Source: Actibacterium sp. 188UL27-1 (GTDB lineage: Bacteria > Pseudomonadota > Alphaproteobacteria > Rhodobacterales > Rhodobacteraceae). Taken from it: DNA of 57,448 nt. A program made the translations under genes and the position numbers. Location of the stretch: contig NZ_JAFEUL010000023.1 in the NCBI RefSeq assembly GCF_016901225.1, forward strand, positions 1-57,448. The letters are read 5' to 3'. Below, piece after piece: positions 16,526 through 26,007 of this stretch (the first letter of the stretch is position 1; the number at the start of each line of letters is the position of its first letter). The notes below the pieces were generated by a model that was given only the letters and a program-made list of their open reading frames with translations, made no database searches and was not told the DNA's origin.

Positions 16526-17944
16526 TCAGGGCAGCCAGCGCTGGACCAGGCCCACCACGCGCTTAACTGTCGGATTATCAAACAATTTGGGGGAGAAGTA
16601 AGCCCCTGCAGCGCGTTTGTTAATCTCTGCCAGCGTCGGATAAGGCAAAACCGTATTTGCGATGGCTGACATCTTTTGCTTGTTGGCAATCGCCATGGCC
16701 CACATCGCAATCAGTTCCCCCGCATGGGCGCCCACGATGGATGCGCCAACAGGGCGTCCACCTGAAACCATAACTTTGATCAGGCCCGTCGTTTTGCCTT
16801 CGGCAATGGCACGATCGTTTTCCGCATAGGGGAAGCGCACGACATCCAGCTTGATCCCGTAAGCCTTGCGCGCCTGCTCCTCCGTCAGGCCGACCTGCGC
16901 CAATTCCGGGTCGGTGTAGGTCGCCCAGGGAATGTGCCGGGTGCTGGCCTTGGCAGGCAGGCCAAACAGCATCGACCGCACAATGACGCCAGCATGGTAG
17001 CCCGCGACATGGGTGAATTGCAGACCACCTGCCACATCACCGATGGCATAGACCTTCTTGTTGGTGACGCTCCGCAACCCGGGATCGACCTTGACACCGC
17101 GATCATGGGCGACGCCGCCTTCGTCCAAGTTCAACTTGTCTATGTTGATCTTGCGACCAACGGCCATCAACAGATGGGTTCCTTGGAAAGTCGTTTCATC
17201 CTGAGTTTCGACCGTTATGTCACCATCGGTTCCGCTGACTTTTCTGGCCAGTTGCCCTTCGACGATTTGAACGCCTTCATCCGTCAGCCGATCCAATACG
17301 ACGGCGGCAAGTTCGGGATCATCTTTGCCCATCGCTTTGGCGCCTTCCAGAACGGTGACCTTGCAGCCCAGGCGAATATGGGCTTGCGCCATTTCCATAC
17401 CGATGGGACCGCCACCGATGATGATCAGATGATCCGGGCGATCGCGCAGGTCAAAGATGGTCTCATTCGTATAGTATGGCGTATCCTGCACGCCCAGTAT
17501 CGGTGGGACAAAAGGCGATGATCCTGTTGCGATGACGAAGCGACGCGCCTCAATGATATTGGGGCCAGCTTGTACCTCCTGACGGGAGATGAAGTGGCCA
17601 TATTCCCGAACAACATGGACGCCCAAACCCTCAAATCGCTCCTGGCTGTCGACGGGGGCAATTGTGTCGATCACCCGGTGCACATGATCTTTGGCCACAC
17701 TGTAATCGACCGTCGGCTGGGTCGGTTTCACTCCAAAGGATGCGCCGGTTTCCATGGCATGGGCCTGCTTGCCCGCAGCGATCAAGGCCTTTGAGGGCAC
17801 ACAGCCATAGTTGAGGCAATCCCCACCCATCTTGTGGCCTTCCAGCAAAACCACCTTGGCGCCCATTTGAGAGGCTCCTGCAGCCACACTCAAACCGCCC
17901 GAGCCTGCGCCAATGATGCAGATATCCGTCTTGATCCGGTTCAT
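16526..17944 (-). CDS. FAD-dependent pyridine nucleotide-disulfide oxidoreductase (mercuric reductase/Lpd-like)
   Basis: 472 residues. The FAD-binding motif GAGSGGLSVA is at about 12-21, followed by GGDCLNYGCVPSK with the redox-active cysteine pair. A second nucleotide-binding motif, GGGPIGMEMA, lies near the middle, then the FAD motif YAIGDVAGG and a C-terminal dimerisation domain. The partner protein is unknown: no mercury genes and no 2-oxoacid dehydrogenase genes are nearby. The start is 4 bases after the stop of a TVP38 membrane protein, a pairing also found elsewhere in bacteria from memory, suggesting a shared function. Confidence 0.9.
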   Translation of the reverse strand: MNRIKTDICIIGAGSGGLSVAAGASQMGAKVVLLEGHKMGGDCLNYGCVPSKALIAAGKQAHAMETGASFGVKPTQPTVDYSVAKDHVHRVIDTIAPVDSQERFEGLGVHVVREYGHFISRQEVQAGPNIIEARRFVIATGSSPFVPPILGVQDTPYYTNETIFDLRDRPDHLIIIGGGPIGMEMAQAHIRLGCKVTVLEGAKAMGKDDPELAAVVLDRLTDEGVQIVEGQLARKVSGTDGDITVETQDETTFQGTHLLMAVGRKINIDKLNLDEGGVAHDRGVKVDPGLRSVTNKKVYAIGDVAGGLQFTHVAGYHAGVIVRSMLFGLPAKASTRHIPWATYTDPELAQVGLTEEQARKAYGIKLDVVRFPYAENDRAIAEGKTTGLIKVMVSGGRPVGASIVGAHAGELIAMWAMAIANKQKMSAIANTVLPYPTLAEINKRAAGAYFSPKLFDNPTVKRVVGLVQRWLP

Positions 17945-17948
17945 AAGT

Positions 17949-18683
17949 TCAGATCCCCTTCTTGCCGCGCACAGCTTTCAGAATGATGGGAAGTGTTGCC
18001 AAGGCACACAGACCGAGGATCGGCAGCAGGATATGCGGTTCAAAGATGATACCCAGATCCGGGGTTTCGCCCCTGGCAAAAACCTCCCCCAAGCCCGCGC
18101 CAACGGAGGTATAAACCACCGCGCCCGGGATGATACCGATAAAGGTCGAGATGACGAAGCGCACCAGAGGCACCCCCACCAGGGCAGGCACCAAGTTTGC
18201 GACAAAAAACGGAACTGCGGGGATCAGCCGGATCAGGAACAACATTTCCCACTGACTGCTGTCGATCCCGTCCTTGATCTTTCTGACAACCCCTTCGGAG
18301 CTGTCCATTTTTGCGGCCAACCGGTCACCCAGCCCGTATTGGGCGGCCAGAAAGATCAAGGTCGCTCCGGTGGTTGCCGCAGTGACGTTGAACAACGCGC
18401 CCGGGAAGGTGGCGAATAAGAAGCCACCGGTCAGGGTCGCAATCGTGGCCCCTGGAAGCGAGAACGCCACGATAACCACATAAATCGCCACGAAGGCCAA
18501 CACAGTCAAAAGGTAGTTGGCGTCTCGAAAGGCGATCAAGGTCTCCCGGTTTTCCGCCAAGGCGTCAAAGCTCAAATAGTCTTTCAACGTGAACGCGCCG
18601 ATCACCGCCACAAGAGCGATGGCGATCAAAGGCAGATTTTTCACCAATGCGCTTTTCTGGGGAGCTTCGGTCATGTCGCTCAT
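17949..18683 (-). CDS. TVP38/TMEM64-family membrane protein
   Basis: 244 residues from ATG 18683, chosen for the AGAGGATAATACC leader; a GTG at 18710 would add nine residues without a good site. Five to six hydrophobic segments are visible, including the family's SNARE-associated core around FSLPGATIATLTGGFLFATF and the RLIPAVPFFVANLVPALVGV stretch. Homologues are DedA-like membrane proteins proposed to move lipids or ions. It overlaps functionally with the downstream flavin reductase, separated by 4 bases. The exact activity is not known from sequence. Confidence 0.85.
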   Translation of the reverse strand: MSDMTEAPQKSALVKNLPLIAIALVAVIGAFTLKDYLSFDALAENRETLIAFRDANYLLTVLAFVAIYVVIVAFSLPGATIATLTGGFLFATFPGALFNVTAATTGATLIFLAAQYGLGDRLAAKMDSSEGVVRKIKDGIDSSQWEMLFLIRLIPAVPFFVANLVPALVGVPLVRFVISTFIGIIPGAVVYTSVGAGLGEVFARGETPDLGIIFEPHILLPILGLCALATLPIILKAVRGKKGI

Positions 18684-18865
18684 GGTATTATCCTCTGTGC
18701 CAAGTTGCACTCTACATGCGATGACAACGCAATAGACGACAGGGGGTTCACGCGCGGTTGAACAAGGGTGACCTGCAGAGCTTCAAACGTGTCAGTTTTG
18801 CCAAGCGATTGAAACAAACGCTCAATATTGGCCGTGAATTGTTGCAACCGCCCCGGCGGCAACAA

Positions 18866-18884
18866 TTGACTTGAGCCAAGTCAA
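18866..18884. promoter_or_regulatory. Perfect palindrome upstream of rpmH
   Basis: TTGACTTG-AGC-CAAGTCAA, 80 bases before the rpmH start and in the divergent gap to the TVP38 gene. The TTGACT half-site doubles as a good -35 box for rpmH, but the -10 at the right distance (TAACAG) is poor. It could be an operator, a bidirectional promoter element, or chance. No regulator can be named. Confidence 0.35.
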
Positions 18885-18963
18885 CACATAACAGGTGCGA
18901 CTTAGACTGAGTTGGTGCGCGAATCTAACTGGATTGCCATCACCCGCAACGGAGACACAGCAG

Positions 18964-19098
18964 ATGAAGCGCACATTTCAACCGTCAAACCTTGTTCGCA
19001 AACGTCGCCACGGCTTTCGTGCGCGCATGGCCACAAAGGCAGGCCGTAAAATTCTGAACGCCCGCCGTGTTCGGGGCCGGAAATCGCTGAGCGCCTGA
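18964..19098 (+). CDS. rpmH: 50S ribosomal protein L34
   Basis: 44 residues, starting [20 protein letters not shown], the near-invariant L34 sequence. The ATG at 18964 is preceded by GGAGACACAGCAG. L34 is a very basic late-assembly protein of the large subunit. Its stop codon TGA overlaps the proposed rnpA start, and the order rpmH-rnpA-yidD is conserved across bacteria. Confidence 0.98.
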   Translation: MKRTFQPSNLVRKRRHGFRARMATKAGRKILNARRVRGRKSLSA

Positions 19099-19451
19099 CA
19101 TTCGCGCCGCTTGGCCGACTGACCAAGCGGTCAGAATTCCTTGATGCAGCGCGCGCCCGTCGCGTTGCAGTGCCCGGTTTTGTCATCCAAGCTCTTGAAC
19201 GTCCGGGACATGAGCCCACCATTCGTGTCGGGTTCACGTGCTCCAAAAAGGTTGGGAACGCTGTGGCACGCAACCGTGCCAAGCGGCGTTTGAGAGCCGT
19301 AGCGCGCCATAACCTACCGCAATTCGGCCAGCCAGGTTTTGACTACGTGTTGATCGGTAGAGCTGGCGTGACAGCGGCGCGACCCTTTGTTGATCTTGCG
19401 CAGGACATGCGAAAAGCGTTGACCAAGCTACATGATGGCGCATCGACATGA
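19095..19451 (+). CDS. rnpA: Ribonuclease P protein component, start codon unusual
   Basis: About 118 residues if translation begins at CTG 19095, which overlaps the rpmH stop as CTGA. The protein assists the RNase P RNA in maturing tRNA 5' ends. The conserved motif [12 protein letters not shown] (RNR-type signature) is present. The first canonical start in frame is GTG 19170, but it would remove the conserved N-terminal helix ([21 protein letters not shown]). No ATG, GTG or TTG exists between the upstream in-frame stop at 19047 and 19170. CTG or another non-standard start with coupling to rpmH is therefore proposed. The stop overlaps the yidD start as ATGA. Confidence 0.85.
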   Translation: MTFAPLGRLTKRSEFLDAARARRVAVPGFVIQALERPGHEPTIRVGFTCSKKVGNAVARNRAKRRLRAVARHNLPQFGQPGFDYVLIGRAGVTAARPFVDLAQDMRKALTKLHDGAST

Positions 19452-19678
19452 CGCCGTTGGCCCGAGTTGTAGCGATACCGATTTATTTTTACCGGTTCTT
19501 ATTCTCACCTTGGGTCGGGCACAATTGTCGATATCAACCGACCTGCTCTGCCTATGCTCTGGAAGCCTTGGAAAAACATGGTGCTATTCGCGGCCTATGG
19601 CTCACGTTGCGCCGGATCGGCCGTTGTCAACCCTGGGGCAGCAGCGGCTATGATCCCGTGCCGGATCGCCGCCGTTAA
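19448..19678 (+). CDS. yidD: Membrane protein insertion efficiency factor YidD
   Basis: 76 residues with the family signature C-x4-PTCSxYAL (CRYQPTCSAYALEAL) and an N-terminal amphipathic, membrane-touching helix. It helps YidC insert inner-membrane proteins. It is coupled to rnpA through an ATGA overlap. Its stop TAA shares bases with the stop of engB on the other strand (19675-19678), leaving no room for a terminator between the convergent genes. In related genomes yidC usually follows on the same strand; here it is inverted. Confidence 0.92.
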   Translation: MTPLARVVAIPIYFYRFLFSPWVGHNCRYQPTCSAYALEALEKHGAIRGLWLTLRRIGRCQPWGSSGYDPVPDRRR

Positions 19679-20322
19679 AGCGTGCCGATAATTGCCCTGA
19701 GTGTGGCAATCCCATCGCCCTTCTCGGAGCTTGTGACCACCAATTCCGGATAGGCAGCAGGATGTTTGGCCAAGGCGGAGCGCACCTGCTTTAGGATTTT
19801 GTCCCGCTCCGACATCTTCAATTTGTCAGCCTTGGTGAGGACCACCTGAAAGGTCACGGCTGCTTTGTCCAAAAGCTCCATGATCTCCCGATCATTGGGT
19901 TTTACCCCGTGTCGCATATCGACCAGCACAAAGGCCCGGCGCAATGAGGCGCGGCCCGCCAGATAGGCTTTCAACAGACGCTGCCACTTTTCCACTACCG
20001 CAAGCGGTGCATTTGCATAGCCATAGCCGGGCAGGTCGACCAGGTAATGGCTTTCGGCCTGGGTGAAGAAATTGATCTCCTGCGTCCGCCCGGGTGTATT
20101 CGACGCCCGCGCCAACCCTTTATGATTGGTCAAAGCATTGATGAGGCTCGACTTGCCGACATTCGACCGTCCGGCAAAACAGACCTCAGAACGATCCGCA
20201 GGGGGCAGACCATCCATGGCAACAACACCTTTCAGGAATTCCGACCCACCGGCGAATAGCTTGCGCCCATGTTCAAGCGTGGCAGCATCAGGTATGTCAG
20301 CCTCGGGAAAACTCAGTCGCAC
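19675..20322 (-). CDS. engB: Ribosome biogenesis GTP-binding protein YsxC/EngB
   Basis: 215 residues from GTG 20322, 19 bases after the yidC stop; the open frame upstream lies inside yidC. GTPase motifs: G1 GRSNVGKSS, G3 DLPGYG, G4 TKAD and G5 region VTSSE. EngB acts late in large-subunit assembly. It is transcribed with yidC and converges on yidD with overlapping stop codons. Confidence 0.93.
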   Translation of the reverse strand: MRLSFPEADIPDAATLEHGRKLFAGGSEFLKGVVAMDGLPPADRSEVCFAGRSNVGKSSLINALTNHKGLARASNTPGRTQEINFFTQAESHYLVDLPGYGYANAPLAVVEKWQRLLKAYLAGRASLRRAFVLVDMRHGVKPNDREIMELLDKAAVTFQVVLTKADKLKMSERDKILKQVRSALAKHPAAYPELVVTSSEKGDGIATLRAIIGTL

Positions 20323-20341
20323 CGGATGCGCTCCCGACCGA

Positions 20342-22159
20342 TCACTTGGCCTCCTTGTCCTTACGCTTGAAGCTGGACAGGATGTTCCCCAGAAGATCGG
20401 GCTTGTACCCATTGCTGCGCATGATGATGTATTGTTGCGTAAATGTGATGGTGTTATTCGCGATCCAATAAATCACCAATCCGCTTGCAAACCCGCCCAG
20501 CATGAACATGAACACCCACGGCATCCATGCGAAAACCATCGCCTGTGTCGGATCAGTCGGGGCTGGGTTGAGCTTTTGCTGAAACCACATCGATATACCC
20601 AAGAGCAGCGGCAGAATCCCAATAAAAATAAGAGCCATGATCGAGGTGGGATCAGGCGCTGCAAATGGAAGCAGGCCGAAAACATTGAACAACGACGTCG
20701 GATCGGGCGCTGACAGGTCCTGGAATGGACCAAGCCAAGGCGCATGACGCAGTTCCAGCGTGACGAAAATAACCTTGTAGAGCGAGAAAAAGATAGGGAT
20801 CTGCAGCAGAATTGGCAGGCAGCCCGCCGCAGGGTTCACCTTTTTTTCTTTGTAAAGCGCCATCATTTCCTGTTGGAGCTTTTGTTTGTCCTCTCCAGCC
20901 TTCTCCTTGATCTTCTCCATCTCCGGCTGAAGTTCCTTCATCTTCGCCATCGAGACGTAAGATTTGTAAGCCAGTGGGAAAAGCAGCGCCTTGATCAGGA
21001 GGGTCAGTCCAATGATCGCCCAACCCATATTGCCGATAAGCAGGTTCAACCAATGCAGCACGGCAAAGATCGGTTTGGTCAGGAAATGAAACCAACCCCA
21101 ATCAATACTGTCGACGAACTTCGTGATACCACCGTCTCGCTGATAGTTGCGGATCACCTCCCATTCCTTGGCACCTGCGAAAAGGCGTGAGGAGTTGGTG
21201 ACAGTCTGCCCCGGCTCAATGGTCACGGTCGGATAGAATGTCTGCGTCTGGTAGATGTCTGACCGGGCTTGGTACAGCATCAGCAGGTTGAAAGTCTGAT
21301 CCGAGGGCGGGATCAAAGACGTCATCCAATATTTATCGGTGAATCCGATCCAGCCATTTTGTGTATTCTCGATCTGCTCTCCGTTGGCTCCCAGGCCGGC
21401 GATAACATCCAGATCGACGAGATTGTCATAGTTCTGCTCGATCAGTTCGCCGTCCTGCATGCCGACGACACCTTCATGCAGAACAAAGAAATTGGTCAAT
21501 TCGGGCAGCCCGTGGCGTGCTATGATGCCGTAGGGCGCGGCGCGTAGGCTTTGGTCGGTCGGGTTTTCCACACTCTGTCCGATATCGAACATGTAGTCAT
21601 CATCAATGCCGATGGTACGGCGGAAGACGAGACCGGAGGGGCTGTCCCATCGCAATGTCACCGGGCTGTCCATGGACAGCGTTTCGCCCGCTTCTACGGT
21701 CCAGATCGTATCGGGGCCTGGTACATCTTCCGGCTCAAGACCATCACCGCGGGCCCAGCCAAACAACGCATAATAAGCGCCGGGTTCCCCCACCGGTTTG
21801 AGTAGCGTGACGATATCGGCTTCCGGGTCAAGCGTTTCGCGATACCCCTTCAAGGCAAGGTCATCGATACGGCCCCCAGCCAATGAAATTGAGCCAGAAA
21901 GCTTGGGTGTCTCGATGGACAATCGCGGCGCATCAACCACCTCTGGGGCGGTATCGCTGCTTGTCTGTTCCGAACCGCCGGTCGCAACGGGCGGCACAGC
22001 AGCCGTCTCTTCCCCCGAAGAGCTTTGTGGCTCGGCCGCGGTCACGGCCTGGTCACCGGGAGCAGGCGGTTCTGGGGGATCTACGAAAACGTACCAAACC
22101 AATATGACCAGAAAACTCAAAGCTGTGGCCAGCAAGAGGTTTTTATTCTGATCGTCCAT
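20342..22159 (-). CDS. yidC: Membrane protein insertase YidC
   Basis: 605 residues from ATG 22159 (MDDQNKNLLLATALSFLVI), the usual Gram-negative YidC start: an N-terminal anchor, a Pro/Glu/Ala-rich linker, and a large periplasmic beta domain (to about 350). The conserved insertase core follows, with five membrane helices including KPIFAVLHWLN, the cytoplasmic KMKELQPEMEKIKEKAGED hairpin, and NPAAGCLPILLQIPIFF. It inserts and folds inner-membrane proteins alone or with SecYEG. The upstream ribosome binding site is weak (GGTGAG). Confidence 0.95.
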   Translation of the reverse strand: MDDQNKNLLLATALSFLVILVWYVFVDPPEPPAPGDQAVTAAEPQSSSGEETAAVPPVATGGSEQTSSDTAPEVVDAPRLSIETPKLSGSISLAGGRIDDLALKGYRETLDPEADIVTLLKPVGEPGAYYALFGWARGDGLEPEDVPGPDTIWTVEAGETLSMDSPVTLRWDSPSGLVFRRTIGIDDDYMFDIGQSVENPTDQSLRAAPYGIIARHGLPELTNFFVLHEGVVGMQDGELIEQNYDNLVDLDVIAGLGANGEQIENTQNGWIGFTDKYWMTSLIPPSDQTFNLLMLYQARSDIYQTQTFYPTVTIEPGQTVTNSSRLFAGAKEWEVIRNYQRDGGITKFVDSIDWGWFHFLTKPIFAVLHWLNLLIGNMGWAIIGLTLLIKALLFPLAYKSYVSMAKMKELQPEMEKIKEKAGEDKQKLQQEMMALYKEKKVNPAAGCLPILLQIPIFFSLYKVIFVTLELRHAPWLGPFQDLSAPDPTSLFNVFGLLPFAAPDPTSIMALIFIGILPLLLGISMWFQQKLNPAPTDPTQAMVFAWMPWVFMFMLGGFASGLVIYWIANNTITFTQQYIIMRSNGYKPDLLGNILSSFKRKDKEAK

Positions 22160-22418
22160 TCGTTTACTCACCGCTGCCATGTCCGAGATGGGCAGGTTCA
22201 ATCGCCCACAAGCATAAAGGTCAAGCAGAATCCCAAGGTAACCCTTCGGCACACCCCATCCCAACCTGCCTATCAAGTGGGACCGACACTCAGATGTTCA
22301 ATCGACCAGGGCTAGAAAAATCAGATCGCTCTGACGGTCAACATCATGTAGGCGACGGCAACAGGGCCGACGAACTATGTGGGTTCATGCCATCAGCCAC
22401 TGATCTGCGATCATGTGA

Positions 22419-23966
22419 TCAACCGCTGCGTTGCGCGCGTGGGGTGATGTGAAGCGTTTCTGCCCTGCGCTCGTTGTAATCTGTCATCCAGGCCACGGTA
22501 TCTTCAAACGCCATGGGACGCGAAATACCAAATCCCTGAACCGATCCGCATCCAAGTTGAGCCAGCAGAGCGTGTTCTCCGGCAGTCTCCACCCCCTCGG
22601 CCAAGGTCTCAAGATCCAATTGTTCGGCCATCAACAAGATCGCTGACACCATCTTTTGCTGGTTTCTGTCCGTGTCAACATTGGTCACGAAGGATCTGTC
22701 GATTTTCAGTCGATTGACCGCAAAGCGCCGAATATTGGCAATCGACGCACTCCCGGTGCCGAAGTCATCAAGGTCTATGGTGCATCCCAAACGCGCCAGA
22801 GCCGAAATATTGCGAGTGACGGTATCATTCTCAGTATCAGCAACAACGGTTTCCAGCACCTCAATCGTCAATCGGTCTGGGGACAGATCCACACGATCCA
22901 GTTCCCATTTAACACGGTCGGGCAGTTTGGGATCCCGCAATTCATGGTTGGAAAAGTTGACGCCAATCGTCTTGACCCGCAATCCCTTGGTCTCCCAACT
23001 TGCCATGGCATTCAGGCTCTTGCGGAGCATTGTCTGGGCAAGGTGTGGCATAAGACCTGCATATTCGATGGCATCCAGAAAATCAGCTGGCGGGATCATC
23101 CCCCGTTCAGGATGACGCCAGCGGGCCAAAGCCTCGAACCCGACAATTTCACCGGTATCCGTGGAAACCTGGGGTTGGAACCAGGGCCAGATTTCGTCAT
23201 TATCAAAGGCTTCCCGCACCTCCGACATCAATTCATGGCGCCGAGCGACGGTCTGGCTTAGCTGGCTTGAATAGGATCGGATAGCTCCTTCACCATGGCG
23301 GCGCGCTTCCTCCAAGGCAACTTGCGCCCCATCAATCAAGGTCTCGGGCGTGCAGTCCGCCAATCTGCGCGCCATGCAAAAGCCAATTGAACAGGACAGG
23401 TAGGTGCTGGATGCATCAACGGTAAAGGCCAGCCCGATCTCCCGCTGCAACCTTTCGGCTATTAGCAAAGCTGCATCAATATCAGTTTGACGCGCAGGCT
23501 TGATCGCGACAGCAAACCGCTGGCTCGACAAACGGGCAACCATGTCGGAGCCGCGCACGGCCGCGATCAGACGTTCTCCGATCTGTTTTTGGATGTCGTC
23601 GACAGCGTTACCGCCCATCCTGTCCAGAAACTCCGAGAAGAAATCGATCTCGACGATGTAAAGCAGCACGTCATCGGTTTGATCACCATGCCGGTCCAAC
23701 AAACGCTCCAAGGCACGCAAGGCGCCGCGCCGGTTCATCAAACCCGTCAGGCCGTCCACCTCTTCACTGACCTGCCGCCCGATTGCCGCCCGAGAAACAG
23801 CTGCAATGACCGGCAAAGAAACCGCCACAGCCCATAAGACCCCTTCGATGCCATACAAAAACCCAGCCAACGCGAAAACCGGCAGAAAACTGAGCAACCA
23901 GGGCTGAGATGCCAGCCCGGATCTAAGGTCGTTTAAGAGGTGCAAGGCGCGTTGCGGAAGCTGCAT
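22419..23966 (-). CDS. Cyclic-di-GMP phosphodiesterase with degenerate GGDEF and intact EAL
   Basis: 515 residues. Two membrane helices lie near the N-terminus (about 22-60). The GGDEF domain (about 70-235) has SSQRF at 147-151 in place of GGDEF, so it should not make c-di-GMP. The EAL domain (about 255-500) keeps the catalytic set: EAL, VNFSNHE, the IEVLET glutamate, DDFGTG, KIDRSF, LAEGVE and CGSVQGF. The expected activity is c-di-GMP hydrolysis at the inner membrane, with the dead GGDEF perhaps sensing GTP. It stands alone, with about 260 bases to yidC. Confidence 0.92.
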   Translation of the reverse strand: MQLPQRALHLLNDLRSGLASQPWLLSFLPVFALAGFLYGIEGVLWAVAVSLPVIAAVSRAAIGRQVSEEVDGLTGLMNRRGALRALERLLDRHGDQTDDVLLYIVEIDFFSEFLDRMGGNAVDDIQKQIGERLIAAVRGSDMVARLSSQRFAVAIKPARQTDIDAALLIAERLQREIGLAFTVDASSTYLSCSIGFCMARRLADCTPETLIDGAQVALEEARRHGEGAIRSYSSQLSQTVARRHELMSEVREAFDNDEIWPWFQPQVSTDTGEIVGFEALARWRHPERGMIPPADFLDAIEYAGLMPHLAQTMLRKSLNAMASWETKGLRVKTIGVNFSNHELRDPKLPDRVKWELDRVDLSPDRLTIEVLETVVADTENDTVTRNISALARLGCTIDLDDFGTGSASIANIRRFAVNRLKIDRSFVTNVDTDRNQQKMVSAILLMAEQLDLETLAEGVETAGEHALLAQLGCGSVQGFGISRPMAFEDTVAWMTDYNERRAETLHITPRAQRSG

Positions 23967-24264
23967 ATGTGGTGTCCTAGATGCAAAAGACTGTCCGTCT
24001 TGATCAGGCTACACATAGGAAACTGGCCTCAGCGCCATGTTAACAGCTGCTCGGATTATCACTAAACTTTTTCATTTTAACGGACCTGGCCGCGCAAAAC
24101 CGCCGTGAAAACCTCGCACGGCATACAAGACGGCGGTCTAAACACCCTGGCTCCGACACAGATCGCGTGAAGCCCGTGGCCCGACCAAACCGCGACCAAG
24201 TTTACGTTCTACCAATCGGTGCGCCCCCTTTTCCAGGCCCATCTTTTGCACTATCCCCTCGCCC

Positions 24265-25137
24265 ATGTCCGATACCCTAGACGATATTCATCCGCTTTTT
24301 CACGGTGCCCCGCAGTCGACGGAATTCCGCAAGCTCAGAAAGCGGATCGTCCGGCATGTCCGCGAAGCTGTCGAACAATACGGTATGATCCAAGGGCGCA
24401 ACGCGCGCTGGCTGGTATGTCTGTCCGGCGGGAAAGATAGCTACACACTGCTGGCGGTTCTCTACGAGTTGAAATGGCGCGGTTTGCTCTCTGTCGACCT
24501 GTTGGCCTGCAATCTTGATCAGGGGCAACCCGGCTTTCCCGCCTCGGTTTTGCCGGAATTCCTAGAACGGATGGGCGTGCCGCACCGGATCGAATACCAG
24601 AACACCTATTCGATCGTCATGGACAAGGTGCCGCACGGACGAACATATTGTGCGCTGTGTTCGCGTCTGCGGCGAGGAAATCTCTACCGGATTGCACGTG
24701 AAGAGGGGTGCAATGCCGTGGTGCTTGGCCATCACCGGGATGATATTCTTGAGACCTTTTTCATGAACCTGTTCCACGGGGGACGGCTCGCGACCATGCC
24801 GCCCAAACTGGTGAATGAAGAAGGCGATCTTTTTTTGCTCCGGCCGCTCGCACATGTGGCCGAACAGGATTGCGAACGATTTGCCCGGGCTATGAACTAT
24901 CCTATCATCCCGTGCGACCTATGCGGCAGCCAGGATGGACTGCAGCGCCAGCAAGTCAAACAAATCCTGGACGGTTGGGAAAGGAACAGTCCCGGGCGCC
25001 GACAGGTTATGTTCCGGGCGCTGATGAACGCGCGCCCGTCGCACTTGCTTGACCCGAAACTGTGGGATTTCGCCGGGCTTACGTTGAAAGACGATGCGCC
25101 GCAGCAGGGGGACGATGGTCCTCTATGGCCCCTTTAA
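24265..25137 (+). CDS. ttcA: tRNA 2-thiocytidine(32) synthetase TtcA
   Basis: 290 residues. The PP-loop SGGKDS is at 54-59, and CALC and CDLC pairs hold the iron-sulfur cluster expected in TtcA. The protein adenylates C32 of some tRNAs and replaces its oxygen by sulfur. The motif [15 protein letters not shown] is typical. It stands alone between a divergent EAL gene and a convergent SDR gene, with no specific regulatory site seen. Confidence 0.93.
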   Translation: MSDTLDDIHPLFHGAPQSTEFRKLRKRIVRHVREAVEQYGMIQGRNARWLVCLSGGKDSYTLLAVLYELKWRGLLSVDLLACNLDQGQPGFPASVLPEFLERMGVPHRIEYQNTYSIVMDKVPHGRTYCALCSRLRRGNLYRIAREEGCNAVVLGHHRDDILETFFMNLFHGGRLATMPPKLVNEEGDLFLLRPLAHVAEQDCERFARAMNYPIIPCDLCGSQDGLQRQQVKQILDGWERNSPGRRQVMFRALMNARPSHLLDPKLWDFAGLTLKDDAPQQGDDGPLWPL

Positions 25138-25161
25138 GATCAAGCGGCGCTCTTTTCGCTG

Positions 25162-25902
25162 TCAAACATGCTGGCCAGCATTCACCTCAATCTCGGTCCC
25201 AGTGACATAGGTCGAGGCGCTGGAGCATAAAAACAGAATGACATCCGCAACCTCCGCAGGTTGTCCAAGACGGCGCAGTGGCAGGGTTTCCACGATCTTG
25301 TCGGTGCCGGGACTCAGGATTGAGGTCTCGATCTCTCCCGGTGCAATCGCGTTGACCCGGACACCCAAGGGACCAAAGTCATGGGCCATTTCCCGCGTCA
25401 GGGCCACTAGCGCGGCCTTTGATGTGGCATAGGCGGCCCCTGCAAAGGGATGGACCCGGCTGCCTGCGATCGAGGTCACATTGACCACCGCCCCTTTGGC
25501 GGCGGCGAGCTCTGTCTTTAACCCGCGAGCCAGCACCACGGGCGCAAAAAAATTGACGTGAAACACATGACCCCACGTGCGCAGATCTGTGTCGAGCGTG
25601 TTGAGCCGTGCGCCATCCTGCCCCTTTGGCGAGATCCCGGCATTGTTAACCAGCGCATCAAGCGTGCCCCCCAGCTTGTCGCGGATGGCTTCCAAGGCGG
25701 CTATGGTGTTGTTCGGGTCCGCCAGATCGATCTGGACATGATTGCCCTCTCCTCCCGGCCAGGGACACCGATCATCGAAAGGCTGGCGTGAACACGTCAG
25801 CACGCGCCATCCCGCGGCAGAAAAGGTTTTGACCGTCGCGTGGCCGATGCCGCGGCTGGCACCGGTCAACAGCAACGTTTTCTGGCGGGGGGAATCGTCC
25901 AT
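25162..25902 (-). CDS. Short-chain dehydrogenase/reductase
   Basis: 246 residues with the Rossmann motif TGASRGIG near the N-terminus, NNAG, catalytic YATSK and a C-terminal segment typical of classical SDRs ([12 protein letters not shown]). Cofactor preference is probably NADP(H), judging from the Arg after the first strand (SRQP). The substrate cannot be named. It is convergent with ttcA (24-base gap) and divergent from argB. Confidence 0.88.
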   Translation of the reverse strand: MDDSPRQKTLLLTGASRGIGHATVKTFSAAGWRVLTCSRQPFDDRCPWPGGEGNHVQIDLADPNNTIAALEAIRDKLGGTLDALVNNAGISPKGQDGARLNTLDTDLRTWGHVFHVNFFAPVVLARGLKTELAAAKGAVVNVTSIAGSRVHPFAGAAYATSKAALVALTREMAHDFGPLGVRVNAIAPGEIETSILSPGTDKIVETLPLRRLGQPAEVADVILFLCSSASTYVTGTEIEVNAGQHV

Positions 25903-26007
25903 CTGGCCCTCAATTCTCGCTTAGCTTACCCAAGCCTCCCGCAGACGCAATCGGGCCCTTGGCACCGGCGAACCCGCCGCGTACACCCAAAGGTCAGGAG
26001 ACATGAC

